Positions 1 through 9,301 of a DNA stretch of 64,000 bases are shown in pieces. Made by a program: the position numbers and the translations under genes. The notes beneath the pieces are model-generated. The model did not search any database. It was not told the DNA's origin and worked only from the letters and a program-made list of their open reading frames with translations. The stretch covers positions 310,001-374,000 of the forward strand of contig JAENYZ010000001.1 of assembly GCA_016841525.1 (NCBI GenBank). The letters are read 5' to 3'. The stretch comes from Anaerolineaceae bacterium (GTDB taxonomy: Bacteria > Chloroflexota > Anaerolineae > Anaerolineales > Anaerolineaceae). Position 1 is the first letter of the stretch, and each line of letters opens with the position of its first letter.

Positions 1-180
1 GATTTTACCTTCCCAATTAAAATGATCAACAATTTGTTTGATGACTTCAATTACCTGCTCAGGTTTACCAGGAGAAGGCGTCGGAATTCGATAACGTTCT
101 ATTAAAAATTCGCCAGTTTTCACATCAACCGGTGCCCCTTTGATTCCTGAACCACCAATATCAATTCCTAAAACTGTCAT
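1..180 (-). CDS. ppgK: Polyphosphate glucokinase (ROK family), N-terminal part
   Basis: Only the first 60 codons are in the window; the gene runs off the left edge. The start is the ATG at 178-180, and translation begins with the ROK/actin-like phosphate-binding loop [15 protein letters not shown]. The following stretch [16 protein letters not shown] is the pattern I know from polyphosphate/ATP glucokinases, which phosphorylate glucose to glucose-6-phosphate in the cytoplasm. It would feed the sugar-phosphate genes just upstream on the same strand (Tal-Pgi, RpiB, transketolase). The polyphosphate donor is inferred from family resemblance of the N-terminus only; another ROK sugar kinase is possible. 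Confidence 0.82.
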   Translation of the reverse strand, partial: MTVLGIDIGGSGIKGAPVDVKTGEFLIERYRIPTPSPGKPEQVIEVIKQIVDHFNWEGKI

Positions 181-203
181 CTCAGCTCCTTTTATAAATC
201 AAA

Positions 204-1337
204 TTAATCACAGGCATTATTGAGGTGTTCCTCAAAAGTAATCGAAAAATTATGCCGACCTGACCCATCACAGGCTGCCCTGAAATATAAATAGGGCGTT
301 TCAGCCGGAAAAGCAACAGCTCGAAGTGAGCCTAAATCAGGGTTACAAATGGGTGTCGGCGGCAAGCCGTAAACGAGATAAGTGTTATAAGGGGATTCAA
401 CCCCAAGATCAGCGCTTGACAGCGGGGATTTCCACCACGTGGACCACGCCTCACTAAAACCCAGCGCGTATTGCACCGTCGGATCTGTTTCCAATCGCAT
501 ACCCTGTGCCAGGCGGTTATAAAAAACCGAAGCAATCAGCGGTTTCTCATCATCTACTACTGCCTCTTTCTCAACAATGGAGGCTAAGGTCATTGCCTCA
601 TAAATCGAAACGCCCTGTCTTTCGAAACCATTCAGGAGATCTTCATCCATATTGGCGCTAAATTCACTCAAAATTTCGCTTAACACATAGGCTATGCCTT
701 CTTCACGAGGAATCATGTAGGTACCTGGGAATAAAAAACCTTCTAAAGTCGGCGAATTATCAATGGGCAAAAAAGAAAAATATACCGACGAAGGTGCATA
801 GGACTCTGAAATAAATTCCTCTTGGGAAATGGCCAAACCACTACCCGCCACGTTTACTGCAACCTCTTCGATCCGCCAGCCTGGCAAAATGCTGACAACC
901 ACCTCAGTAGGGGTCGCATCCATCAAAGTTGAAGCGATTTGGATGGAGGACATGGATGGAGTAAGCACAAATTGACCTGATTGCAACTGCCGATCCAAAC
1001 CAGTGTAAATGAGATAAGTTCGAAGCAATTCCGCATCCTCAATTAATCCGGATTGCTCCAATCGTATGCAAATCATCGAGACAGACTCGCCCTGGGCAAT
1101 TGTAAAAGGCTGGTCAACCGCTGAGCTGTTTTTAGGATTGGTCAGTGCTTCTCGATGAAGAAATAACTCGATCGGGTAAAGAATTCTCTGGGTAAGGGAG
1201 AGATTTTTCGTCGGTTTCCCAAATTCACTGGTTATCACCTGGTTAATACTAAAAATGCCAACAATCAACACGGCTAAAATTAACAGGAAAAGCAAAATAA
1301 ATAGCGGTAAAATTCGAACTTTTCTCTTTTTAACCAT
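204..1337 (-). CDS. mltG: Endolytic murein transglycosylase MltG (YceG-like)
   Basis: A 377-residue membrane-anchored protein: a basic N-terminus (MVKKRKVR), one transmembrane helix at about residues 9-31, then an extracytoplasmic YceG domain. The family hallmark ASIVEKEA, with the catalytic Glu, is followed by [25 protein letters not shown], the classic C-terminal block. MltG cleaves nascent glycan strands inside the cell wall and is thought to terminate their elongation. The start ATG lies inside the 3' end of ruvX (8-bp overlap), and ruvX-mltG adjacency is common in bacteria. Length fits the family. Confidence 0.94.
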   Translation of the reverse strand: MVKKRKVRILPLFILLFLLILAVLIVGIFSINQVITSEFGKPTKNLSLTQRILYPIELFLHREALTNPKNSSAVDQPFTIAQGESVSMICIRLEQSGLIEDAELLRTYLIYTGLDRQLQSGQFVLTPSMSSIQIASTLMDATPTEVVVSILPGWRIEEVAVNVAGSGLAISQEEFISESYAPSSVYFSFLPIDNSPTLEGFLFPGTYMIPREEGIAYVLSEILSEFSANMDEDLLNGFERQGVSIYEAMTLASIVEKEAVVDDEKPLIASVFYNRLAQGMRLETDPTVQYALGFSEAWSTWWKSPLSSADLGVESPYNTYLVYGLPPTPICNPDLGSLRAVAFPAETPYLYFRAACDGSGRHNFSITFEEHLNNACD

Positions 1338-1773
1338 GGGTGTCCTCTATATTTTTTACAATGTCTTCGTTGTGAATTAAGAAATCCTGCAGCAGAATAC
1401 TTGCCGCAAGATCATCAAGATGCCCTGATCGTTTTTTCCGAGAAACTCCCATCGCAATCCTTGAATTTATCGCATCCCGTGTTGTACCGCTTTCATCCCA
1501 CATTTTGACAGGTAAATCACAATGATCACGAATAACATCTGCCAAACGTTGAGATTTCCTGGCGCTGTGGCCAACCTCTCCCTGAGAATCGAGTGCCCAT
1601 CCAACCACAATCATCGCTGCACCTTGTTCAATTGCCGCTTCAATAATTTTCTGTGCGTCCTTTTCCCGCGCTTGATGCTTAATGACACACAAGGGCCTTG
1701 AAATCGTCCCCGTTGGGTCGCTGATTGCCAGACCGATGCGCTTGTCTCCAGGATCGACGCCGAGCACTCTCAT
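1330..1773 (-). CDS. ruvX: YqgF/RuvX family Holliday junction resolvase-like nuclease
   Basis: A 147-residue protein with the RNase H-like YqgF fold. It opens with RVLGVDPGDKRIGLA, has a WDESGTTRDA segment matching the usual DERxTT motif, and ends with DDLAASILLQDFL, whose Asp residues correspond to the C-terminal acidic motif. The family acts in 16S rRNA 5'-end maturation and was named for predicted Holliday junction resolution. In the DERxTT motif the Arg is Ser here. It overlaps mltG, so the two are probably one transcript. An extended -10 box lies 66 nt upstream of the ATG. Confidence 0.92.
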   Translation of the reverse strand: MRVLGVDPGDKRIGLAISDPTGTISRPLCVIKHQAREKDAQKIIEAAIEQGAAMIVVGWALDSQGEVGHSARKSQRLADVIRDHCDLPVKMWDESGTTRDAINSRIAMGVSRKKRSGHLDDLAASILLQDFLIHNEDIVKNIEDTHG

Positions 1774-1838
1774 TGATTATCCATCTCCGCATTACCTTGT
1801 GGGTAGCTTAACGCTTTCAAAAATAATATCACTCCAAA

Positions 1839-1847
1839 ATTATACCA
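1839..1847 (-). promoter_or_regulatory. Extended -10 promoter element upstream of ruvX-mltG
   Basis: Read on the minus strand the sequence is TGGTATAAT, a perfect TATAAT preceded by the extended TGn motif. No good -35 box is visible 16-18 nt upstream. It sits 66 nt before the ruvX ATG. Confidence 0.5.
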
Positions 1848-1861
1848 ATAAGAATGCACAA

Positions 1862-1893
1862 ACAAAAAAATTCCCGGGATTTACCCGGGAATT
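1862..1893 (-). terminator. Rho-independent terminator of the tal-pgi transcript
   Basis: A perfect 10-bp inverted repeat, AATTCCCGGG (1869-1878) and CCCGGGAATT (1884-1893), with a 5-nt loop. On the minus strand it is followed by a run of seven T. It lies 24 nt beyond the tal-pgi stop codon. Confidence 0.9.
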
Positions 1894-1916
1894 CAATTTT
1901 AATCTGATATTGATGG

Positions 1917-4682
1917 TTAAACCTCAATCATATCCTCTGGACCTAAATGGATGCGAATAGCACGCCGATCACGAGCCAGCAAGGCTTCCAAATCACCAAG
2001 CGCTTGTGCTCTTGCCAGGACACCAAAGGAATAATCCAGGCCTGGAATTGGCAAATCAGATGGGTCATCCTGAGTGATCTGGATAAAAACGCCGGTGTTT
2101 GCTCCGCCCTTATGTAGCTGACCGGTTGAGTGCAAGAAACGGGGTCCAAATCCCAGGGTTGTTGCCCTACCAGATTCCTGCAAGATATGGTTCCGCAGGA
2201 TTTGAAGCTTTTCTTTTGTATTCTCATTGCGTGGAAGATACGCGTTCAATGCAATATAATCACCATCTTTAGACAGCTTGATAAATTTTTCAATTACCTC
2301 ACCGACCGATTCGCAAGTTGAAAGCCCTTCAAAGTCGACGCCAAAGACCTTCGTTCCACCCCTCTCCCAGATCGCTTCTGGCTCTGCTAATACACCAGTT
2401 TCTAGATATCTGGCAATCTTTTCTTTTGTACGATTCTTGTTATCCTGAACATCAGGCTGGTCGAATGCATTCACCCCAATAATTCCACAGGCAACAGCAA
2501 TGACAATCTCCCATAGATAGAATTGTGCAGCTAAATCATAAGGATCCGAAACATCCAGCGAAACGACAGTATGACCCTTATTTTCCAATCCAGCAAAAAA
2601 GTCGTCATGCTCACCTGTTTCTCGCAGGTAAACAAACAAACGATCCATTCGATAATTTTCCGGGGCAAGAAGGCTTTCTTCATTGATTGGGACAATCCCC
2701 CTGCCCCGTTTGCCGCTGCTCTCAGCAATGAGCTGCTCGAGCCAGGCACCCACAGGCACCAGTCTTTCATCCGCCAAAATAGTTAATTTGTCCTTCCCGT
2801 TGCTGTCACCAAGTCCTACGACAATGCCAAGCAGCGCACCCAAGTTTAATTCAACAGGGATTGATGCTGAACAATTTTCAGCCATTTCCTGTGCCTGACA
2901 CAAAAATCGTTCCAAGTCCACACCCATCAATGCGGCTGGCACCAGTCCAAAATGGCTCAAAGCAGAATACCGACCGCCCACATTTGGGTTAGCAGCAAAA
3001 ACAGCTCGAAAACCTGAAGCCTGTCCCATTTTTGCAAGTTTGCTGCCGGGATCTGTTACCGCAATGAAGTGCAGAGGTCGCTTGTCACCAAGAACAATTT
3101 CAGATTTTTCCCAAAAATAATGGTAGAGGGAGAGAGTCTCTGTTGTCGTGCCGGATTTACTTGCGACGATGAACACGGTTTTCTCGTAATCAACCCAGGC
3201 TTCTGCCTCTCTGACCTGGGTTGGAATCGTTGAATCTAAAATCTTTAGAGACAATCCGTCGATTTTATCACTTAAAACAAGGCTGATTGTTTCTGGTGCC
3301 AAAGAGGAACCGCCCATTCCTAAAAGTAATACTTTTTCGTACCCTTCTGAGCGGCAATCCGTAAGGAGCTTATTCAGTGAGGCTGTCAATGCCATACCTT
3401 CAGCTGGCAGCCCAAGCCACCCTAAACGCGTTTGAACAACCTTTTGTCCATCAGGATCCTCAGTCCAGATTGTGGGATCTGTACGATGCATTCTTCCAAT
3501 CACATCATAGGACTTAAAAGCTTCCACCTCTGTTGGGACCTTTTCAGCCAGGATGCCAAGATTTTTCCTAAATTTATTTTTTTGTTCTTCAATGACAGCC
3601 AGGAGCTTATTGAAGGATTCAGCAAATTTTTGTACGCCTTCATCTTCAAGTTCTTTGGTGATTTCATCAATCGAGATACCCAATTCCGCCAAAATCTCGA
3701 AATCCTTTTCAGCCTGGTCGAGATCATCGTAGATTGTGATTTTCGGATCGCCATGGTCAATAAAAGCGTCCAGCGTCTCTGGGGGAACGGTGTTAATTGA
3801 GTTTTCAGCAACCAGTGACTCTACGTATTTAATATCGCTGTAATTCGGATTTTTTGTGCTGGTTGAAGCCCAAAGCGGCCTTTGCTTCATAGCACCTGCT
3901 TCAGCTAAATTTTTATAGCGGTCTGAACTGAAGAAATCCTCATAATCCCGGTAGGCAAGCTTTGTGTTTGCCACGGCAATTTTCCCCAGCAAGGATTTTG
4001 CATTTTCTGCATTCTCTCCGCCCTGGTCAATGATTTTTTGTAATCGACCGTCCGCTTTATTTTCAAGGCGTGAAACAAAAAACGATCCGACAGACGCAAT
4101 ATTAGAAATGTCTTCGTCAGCCTCTAATCGCTTTTCAAGACCTTGCATGTAGGCGTCCATGACCTCAATATATCTCTTTCGAGAAAAAATCAATGTCACA
4201 TTGACGTTCACACCTGCGGCGATCACCTCAGTGATTGCTGGTAAACCTTCCTTCGTTGCTGGAATTTTTACCAGCAGGTTCGGTCGGTCCACAGTTTCCC
4301 ATAACCAAAGCGCCTCATCAATTGTCCGTTGTGTGTCATAAGCAAGCTTCGGATTGACCTCTAAACTCACAAAACCATCTTTGCCGCCTGTTGATTCAAA
4401 GTATGGCATGAATAAATCTGCCAGGTCCTGAATATCTTTAATGGCTAATCGGTAGAACATTTCCTCAGCTGACAATCCAGCCCAGGACATCGTTTGCAAA
4501 TCATCATGATAGTCTTTAGATGATGAGATGGCTTTTTCAAAGATACTTGGGTTTGATGTTACACCCAAAATTTCACGCTTTTCTATCCTGTTTTTGAGGG
4601 TGCCATCTTGAATTAATGACCTTTGGAGATTGTCATACCAAATAGATTGTCCTAATAGACCTAATTTAATTACGCTGCTCAT
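1917..4682 (-). CDS. tal-pgi: Bifunctional transaldolase / glucose-6-phosphate isomerase
   Basis: A 921-residue fusion. Residues 1 to about 365 are a transaldolase of the long (TalB-like) type, with VKIPATKEGLPAI carrying the Schiff-base Lys and SVGSFFVSRLENKAD following it. From about residue 380 comes a phosphoglucose isomerase with LLLGMGGSSLAPE and FIVASKSGTTTET, the sugar-phosphate binding Ser/Thr segments. Transaldolase moves a dihydroxyacetone unit between sugar phosphates; Pgi interconverts glucose-6-P and fructose-6-P. One polypeptide therefore links the non-oxidative pentose phosphate pathway to glycolysis. The fused gene is known in some bacteria, including Chloroflexota. Its ATG overlaps the rpiB stop by 4 bp, and transketolase is next upstream, so all three are likely co-transcribed. 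Confidence 0.95.
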   Translation of the reverse strand: MSSVIKLGLLGQSIWYDNLQRSLIQDGTLKNRIEKREILGVTSNPSIFEKAISSSKDYHDDLQTMSWAGLSAEEMFYRLAIKDIQDLADLFMPYFESTGGKDGFVSLEVNPKLAYDTQRTIDEALWLWETVDRPNLLVKIPATKEGLPAITEVIAAGVNVNVTLIFSRKRYIEVMDAYMQGLEKRLEADEDISNIASVGSFFVSRLENKADGRLQKIIDQGGENAENAKSLLGKIAVANTKLAYRDYEDFFSSDRYKNLAEAGAMKQRPLWASTSTKNPNYSDIKYVESLVAENSINTVPPETLDAFIDHGDPKITIYDDLDQAEKDFEILAELGISIDEITKELEDEGVQKFAESFNKLLAVIEEQKNKFRKNLGILAEKVPTEVEAFKSYDVIGRMHRTDPTIWTEDPDGQKVVQTRLGWLGLPAEGMALTASLNKLLTDCRSEGYEKVLLLGMGGSSLAPETISLVLSDKIDGLSLKILDSTIPTQVREAEAWVDYEKTVFIVASKSGTTTETLSLYHYFWEKSEIVLGDKRPLHFIAVTDPGSKLAKMGQASGFRAVFAANPNVGGRYSALSHFGLVPAALMGVDLERFLCQAQEMAENCSASIPVELNLGALLGIVVGLGDSNGKDKLTILADERLVPVGAWLEQLIAESSGKRGRGIVPINEESLLAPENYRMDRLFVYLRETGEHDDFFAGLENKGHTVVSLDVSDPYDLAAQFYLWEIVIAVACGIIGVNAFDQPDVQDNKNRTKEKIARYLETGVLAEPEAIWERGGTKVFGVDFEGLSTCESVGEVIEKFIKLSKDGDYIALNAYLPRNENTKEKLQILRNHILQESGRATTLGFGPRFLHSTGQLHKGGANTGVFIQITQDDPSDLPIPGLDYSFGVLARAQALGDLEALLARDRRAIRIHLGPEDMIEV

Positions 4683-5146
4683 TGTCGTCCTTTCATTTCT
4701 TTCGCTTCAATCGTTCGAGTTTTCCCAACTCTTCTCAAATGTCTTGGTTCATCTGAAGGCTCAGCCGTTATGAAGGCTTCCACAATCTTTTTTGCCAATT
4801 CATCACCGATCACCCTTGCACCCAAACACAACATGTTCATATGGTCGTGCTCCACTCCCTGGGCAGCAGAATAGGTGTCATGACACAGGCAAGCATAAAC
4901 ACCATTTATCTTATTGCCTGCGATACAAACGCCAACACCTGAGCCGCAAATTGCGACCGCTCGATCCGCCTCTCCATTAACAATGGCTTTTCCAGCAAGT
5001 TCGGCAAAATCTGGGTAGTCCACACTTGCTGATGAAAATGTACCCAGGTCAATTGGGGTATGCCCCAACTGCTTGAGGGTATTGATAACCACATCTTTCA
5101 AAGGAAATCCACCATGGTCTGCAGCAACTGCTACTCTCATTTTCAA
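4679..5146 (-). CDS. rpiB: Ribose-5-phosphate isomerase B
   Basis: A 155-residue RpiB/LacAB-family protein. MRVAVAADHGGFPLK is the conserved N-terminal Asp-His motif, and AICGSGVGVCIAGNKI contains the active-site Cys and phosphate-binding loop. HDTYSAAQGVEHDHMNMLCLGARVIG matches the conserved C-terminal half. It interconverts ribose-5-phosphate and ribulose-5-phosphate in the cytoplasm. It lies between tkt (10-nt gap) and tal-pgi (4-bp overlap), completing a compact non-oxidative pentose phosphate operon. Confidence 0.95.
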   Translation of the reverse strand: MKMRVAVAADHGGFPLKDVVINTLKQLGHTPIDLGTFSSASVDYPDFAELAGKAIVNGEADRAVAICGSGVGVCIAGNKINGVYACLCHDTYSAAQGVEHDHMNMLCLGARVIGDELAKKIVEAFITAEPSDEPRHLRRVGKTRTIEAKEMKGRQ

Positions 5147-5156
5147 ATACCTTTCT

Positions 5157-7199
5157 TTATTTTTTGCCGTTATTTCGGTTCAATTCATCAAGATGTACTG
5201 ATTTTAATAAATCAAACGCTGTTTCAATCACATTTGCAACTGTAAACCCATATTTTTCCATAACAATGTCACCTGGTGCTGAAGCACCAAATTTATCGAT
5301 GCCAATGACTCTGCCCATATCGCCAACCCAACGATGCCAGCCCATAGAGCTGCCCGCTTCTACTGCGATGCGTGCCTTGACATTTGGTGGTATTACTTGA
5401 TCTTTGTATGCCTGATCCTGTTGTGAAAAAATCTCCCAACTTGGGAAGGACACAACACGGACATTGACACCTTCTGCTGCCAGGTTGCTGGCGGCGCGAA
5501 GGATCAAATCAACTTCTGAGCCGGATGCCATTAAAATCAACTCAGGGTCATCCTGACCCATATCTGCTAAGATATAAGCCCCTTTAAGTAAGCCTTCCGC
5601 TTCAGAAAAGGTATTACGGTCAATGGTGGGTAAATTTTGACGTGAGAGCAACAAAGCTACCGGGCCGTGATGCTTAATTGCAAAACGCCACGCCTGGGCT
5701 GTTTCGTTTGCATCAGCAGGCCTGATTGTAACCAAATTAGGGATAATTCGAAGACTACCGGCATGCTCAACGGGTTGATGAGTTGGTCCATCTTCACCGA
5801 CGCCGATCGAGTCATGGGTAAAGACCCAAATCGTTGGATATTCTGAAAGCGCAGAAAGCCTTACAGCGCCGCGCATATAATCTGAAAACACGAGGAAAGT
5901 GCCGCCATAAGGAATCAAACCCCCGTGAACAGACATACCATTGACAATTGCACCCATGGCATGCTCTCGTACGCCAAAATGCATATTTCGTCCCTGGGGT
6001 GTGTCGGGCTGGAAAGCTAATTCACCGTTAATCCAGGTTTTATTCGATGGCGCAAGATCAGCTGAACCCCCCATCAATTCTGGTAAAGCTTTTGCTAAAG
6101 CATTCAATACTTTCCCTGAGGCGGCTCTTGTTGCCATGCCCTTCTCGTTTCCAGGGAAAATAGGGAGTGATTCTTCCCAATTCTCAGGAAGCGTGCCATT
6201 AATTCGTCGTTTTAATTCTTTTGCCAGCTCTGGAAATGCCTCTTCATATTCAATAAATTGATGCTCCCAGGTCTCTTCACTTTCTCGCCCTGCTTCAATT
6301 CTTGTTGAAAAGTGTGCACGCACATCATCCGGCACATAAAATTTTTTATCAACTGGCCACCCAACGTTTTGCTTTGCCGTTGCGATTTCGTCCCAACCAG
6401 GAGGAGAGCCATGCGCTTCCTCAGTACCTTCAACAGAAGGCAAACCGTGGCCAATCGTTGTCCTGACGATAATCAAAGACGGTCGTTCATCTGCTTTTGC
6501 AACTTCAACGGCTGCCACTATCGCATCAACATCAAAAGGATCATCCACATGGCTTACATGCCAACCATAAGCCTCAAATCGCATGGCTCGATCCTCAGTG
6601 AAGGCGAGGTTTGTGGGACCATCGATTGAAATACGATTGTCATCATAAAAATAAATCAGCTTTCCAAGTTTGAGATGCCCAGCTAAGGAGGCTGCTTCAG
6701 ATGCAACACCCTCCATCAAGTCGCCATCGGTGACAATCGAATAAACATAGTGATCCACCGGGGTATATCCAGGTCGGTTAAACTCTGCTGCCAAATGCGC
6801 CTCAGCTATTGCCATACCGACCCCGTTGGCAAACCCCTGCCCTAAAGGACCCGTTGTGACCTCAACACCAGGGGTCATGCCGTATTCAGGATGCCCGGGG
6901 GTGATGCTTCCCCATTGGCGAAATGATTTCAAATCATCCATTAAGACCTCGTAGCCTGTAAGGTGCAGCATGGTGTATAACAACATTGACCCATGCCCAC
7001 CTGAAAGGACAAACCGATCCCTGTTAAACCATTTTGGATTTTTTGGGTTGTATTTAAGAATTTTCATCCACAATGCATAGGCAATGCCGGAACACCCAAG
7101 GGGTAAACCCGGATGCCCGGAATTAGCATTTTGTACCCCATCAACGGATAAAAATTTTATTGTATTAATTGACTTTTCTTCTATTGAACGATTTTTCAT
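5157..7199 (-). CDS. tkt: Transketolase
   Basis: A 680-residue full-length transketolase. Visible motifs are [18 protein letters not shown] near the N-terminus, the thiamine diphosphate/metal motif beginning [13 protein letters not shown], and the pyrimidine-domain segment [13 protein letters not shown] with the catalytic Glu. [18 protein letters not shown] is also characteristic. It transfers two-carbon ketol units between sugar phosphates. AAAGGA precedes the ATG at a suitable distance. It is the first gene of the tkt-rpiB-tal-pgi operon. Confidence 0.96.
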   Translation of the reverse strand: MKNRSIEEKSINTIKFLSVDGVQNANSGHPGLPLGCSGIAYALWMKILKYNPKNPKWFNRDRFVLSGGHGSMLLYTMLHLTGYEVLMDDLKSFRQWGSITPGHPEYGMTPGVEVTTGPLGQGFANGVGMAIAEAHLAAEFNRPGYTPVDHYVYSIVTDGDLMEGVASEAASLAGHLKLGKLIYFYDDNRISIDGPTNLAFTEDRAMRFEAYGWHVSHVDDPFDVDAIVAAVEVAKADERPSLIIVRTTIGHGLPSVEGTEEAHGSPPGWDEIATAKQNVGWPVDKKFYVPDDVRAHFSTRIEAGRESEETWEHQFIEYEEAFPELAKELKRRINGTLPENWEESLPIFPGNEKGMATRAASGKVLNALAKALPELMGGSADLAPSNKTWINGELAFQPDTPQGRNMHFGVREHAMGAIVNGMSVHGGLIPYGGTFLVFSDYMRGAVRLSALSEYPTIWVFTHDSIGVGEDGPTHQPVEHAGSLRIIPNLVTIRPADANETAQAWRFAIKHHGPVALLLSRQNLPTIDRNTFSEAEGLLKGAYILADMGQDDPELILMASGSEVDLILRAASNLAAEGVNVRVVSFPSWEIFSQQDQAYKDQVIPPNVKARIAVEAGSSMGWHRWVGDMGRVIGIDKFGASAPGDIVMEKYGFTVANVIETAFDLLKSVHLDELNRNNGKK

Positions 7200-7495
7200 G
7201 GAGTAATCCTTTCAGCTTAAGTATCCAGTTCATTTTACCACGCCGCCTTCTCAATCGACGAATTGAAGCGTATCGCTATTGAATAAATTGGTAGAATTTT
7301 TAATAATCAAAACCTTTTAGAATAATCACAAAATTTCGACGACTTCAACCCGTAGACGCTTTGACATGTTAATAACTTACAAAGCTTTGACAATTTTCCC
7401 ATGACTGCTTTTTGGGTATTATCATTAATGAAAGTATTAAGAAACAAAAATATGTTTTAAAAAGTTATCCAAAGAAAATCGAGAAGTATTGATTT

Positions 7496-8050
7496 ATGAG
7501 TAAAAAAATATTTACAATTATTGTCGTCTCTGTAGTTTTATTGAGCCTGAGCTGGATCATTGTGACTCCCACCCTTTTCCCTATCGTTCAAGCTAAAACA
7601 GACACCGCTGCTGTTCACAAAGGATTCCAGGCTCCGGATTTCACACTTCAAACACCAGATGGTCAAAGTATTTCTCTATCTGATTACGAAGGGCGGCCCG
7701 TACTGGTGTTTTTATGGGCATCCTGGTGTTCCATCTGTAAAAGAACCATGCCGGGGCTGCAATCCATTTATGAAGAATTCGCCCCTGAAGGATTTGAGTT
7801 ACTTGCAATCAACACAAGTTTCCAGGACAGCCTTACGAATGCTATCAGTTATTTCGAATCCCAGGGTTATACCTATACAATGCTGCTAGACCAGGACGGC
7901 AGTTTATCCCGGGACTACCAGCTGCACGCCGTCCCTTTGTCGGTCTTAGTTGGACCTGAAGGAGAAGTGATTGATGTCATAATCGGTTCGGGTATGAGCG
8001 AAGCTTATTTGCGAGCAAAGCTGACTGACATTTACGGTGAAAGGGATTGA
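7496..8050 (+). CDS. Membrane-anchored TlpA/ResA-like thiol-disulfide redoxin
   Basis: A 184-residue protein with an N-terminal signal anchor (hydrophobic residues about 5-30) and an extracytoplasmic AhpC/TSA-redoxin domain. The domain starts at APDFTLQTPDGQSISLSDYEGRPVLVFLWASWC and holds the redox pair in WCSICK, a CxxC thioredoxin-type centre. VPLSVLVGPEG includes the cis-Pro region. The family reduces disulfides of exported proteins or supports cytochrome maturation; the partner here is unknown. It stops 9 nt before the Lgt-like/HPPK fusion gene, so the two are probably one operon. Confidence 0.87.
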   Translation: MSKKIFTIIVVSVVLLSLSWIIVTPTLFPIVQAKTDTAAVHKGFQAPDFTLQTPDGQSISLSDYEGRPVLVFLWASWCSICKRTMPGLQSIYEEFAPEGFELLAINTSFQDSLTNAISYFESQGYTYTMLLDQDGSLSRDYQLHAVPLSVLVGPEGEVIDVIIGSGMSEAYLRAKLTDIYGERD

Positions 8051-8059
8051 GGTAAGCAA

Positions 8060-9301
8060 ATGTTCCCTATGATCAATATCGGTCCACTCTCAATTCAAGC
8101 AGCAGGCTTTATTCTGATAGCAAGCTTATTCATTGGATTATGGACGACAACTTACTTTTCGAAAAATCTCGGCACCAACGGAAATCTGATTGAGAACAGC
8201 ATCCTTTTAGGACTGATCGCCGGTCTCATTACCGCTCGAGTAGGCTTTATCCTTCAAAATCCATCTGCTTTAGCGGGAAATCTCCTGGCAATGTTCTCAT
8301 TAACGCCATCGATGTTAAATCCCAGCTTTGGCATATTTGTAGGTTCACTGACTGCCTTTATCTTTGCACAAAAAAAGCATCTTCCTTTGTGGCCAAGCCT
8401 GGATACCCTAACACCTTTGTTCATATTTCTGTTTGCAGGCAAACACCTTTCAAATTTCGCTATCGGCAATGGCTATGGTTTGCCTACCGAATTCCCCTGG
8501 GGTATCCAATTGTGGAACGAGACCAGGCATCCAGTGAACCTGTATGCACTCATCTTGGTAGCCATTTATTTACTGTGGATGATTATTCACACGAAGGTTT
8601 TTAAAACCACTGGCTTTCTTAGGAGTGGGACATTGTTAAATCTCAGCCTGGGAGTTGTTGGACTTATCACCCTCCTCACACGTGCCTTTGTCGCAGAGAA
8701 AAGCCTGATTGGAAGATTTGATATTTGGCAGCTTTTGGGATTTACCTTACTGATGCTTGGGATTGCATTGATATACAAGAAGCGTTATCAGGTTCACAAG
8801 CATATCCCAGTGTTTATCAGCGTTGGTTCAAATCACAATCATGAAAGAAATCTGACTGAAGCAATTAAAAAACTGAAAGATTTTTCGAAACTCCGAGGGA
8901 TTTCCCATACTTACAAATCGAAAGACGTCCAAAAGGAATCAGATCCAACTTTCTTTTACAACAAGGTTATTGAGATTGACACCAGTCTTTCCTACAATGA
9001 ATTGCGCTCACGACTAAAAAGCATCGAAGTTGATTTAGGCAGGGAACCCGGTAATAAAGTCCAAGTACCAATAGATTTGGATATCCTCACCTATGACAAT
9101 GACGCATTTTTTAATCAAGGTAAACAAATACCCGATCCTAATCTGATAAAATATAATTACATCGCTATCCCGCTAAAAGAGCTTGCACCTGATTTCAGGC
9201 ATCCAGCAAGCGGCATTTCGATTGAAGATATCATTGATCAGTTGACAGACAACCAGAAGATCCAAATCTTGAAAGAGGTGGAAAATGGATTTGAAGCATA
9301 A
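8060..9301 (+). CDS. folK: Fusion of Lgt-like membrane domain and divergent HPPK (FolK)
   Basis: Residues 1 to about 242 form a polytopic membrane domain resembling prolipoprotein diacylglyceryl transferase: LPTEFPWGIQ and RHPVNLY match the Lgt signature region. The usual GRxGNF motif reads KHLSNF (128-133), so the conserved Arg is His and lipoprotein transferase activity is doubtful. Residues about 249-400 are a 6-hydroxymethyl-7,8-dihydropterin pyrophosphokinase domain: SVGSN (254-258), FFYNKV, and the metal-binding DLD (339-341). Canonical ATP-side residues look changed: the GPR before DLD is replaced, and the usual PHP is PDP (358-360). HPPK makes the pyrophosphorylated pterin for dihydropteroate synthesis. 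The gene overlaps the next by 17 bp, and folB and folE are nearby, supporting a folate role. Confidence 0.82.
   Translation: MFPMINIGPLSIQAAGFILIASLFIGLWTTTYFSKNLGTNGNLIENSILLGLIAGLITARVGFILQNPSALAGNLLAMFSLTPSMLNPSFGIFVGSLTAFIFAQKKHLPLWPSLDTLTPLFIFLFAGKHLSNFAIGNGYGLPTEFPWGIQLWNETRHPVNLYALILVAIYLLWMIIHTKVFKTTGFLRSGTLLNLSLGVVGLITLLTRAFVAEKSLIGRFDIWQLLGFTLLMLGIALIYKKRYQVHKHIPVFISVGSNHNHERNLTEAIKKLKDFSKLRGISHTYKSKDVQKESDPTFFYNKVIEIDTSLSYNELRSRLKSIEVDLGREPGNKVQVPIDLDILTYDNDAFFNQGKQIPDPNLIKYNYIAIPLKELAPDFRHPASGISIEDIIDQLTDNQKIQILKEVENGFEA

Noticed and set aside
7200-7495. Regulatory RNA between tkt and the redoxin gene
   Set aside because: Two TTGACA-like boxes (7361 and 7387) occur but none has a -10 at proper spacing, and no stable hairpin was seen.
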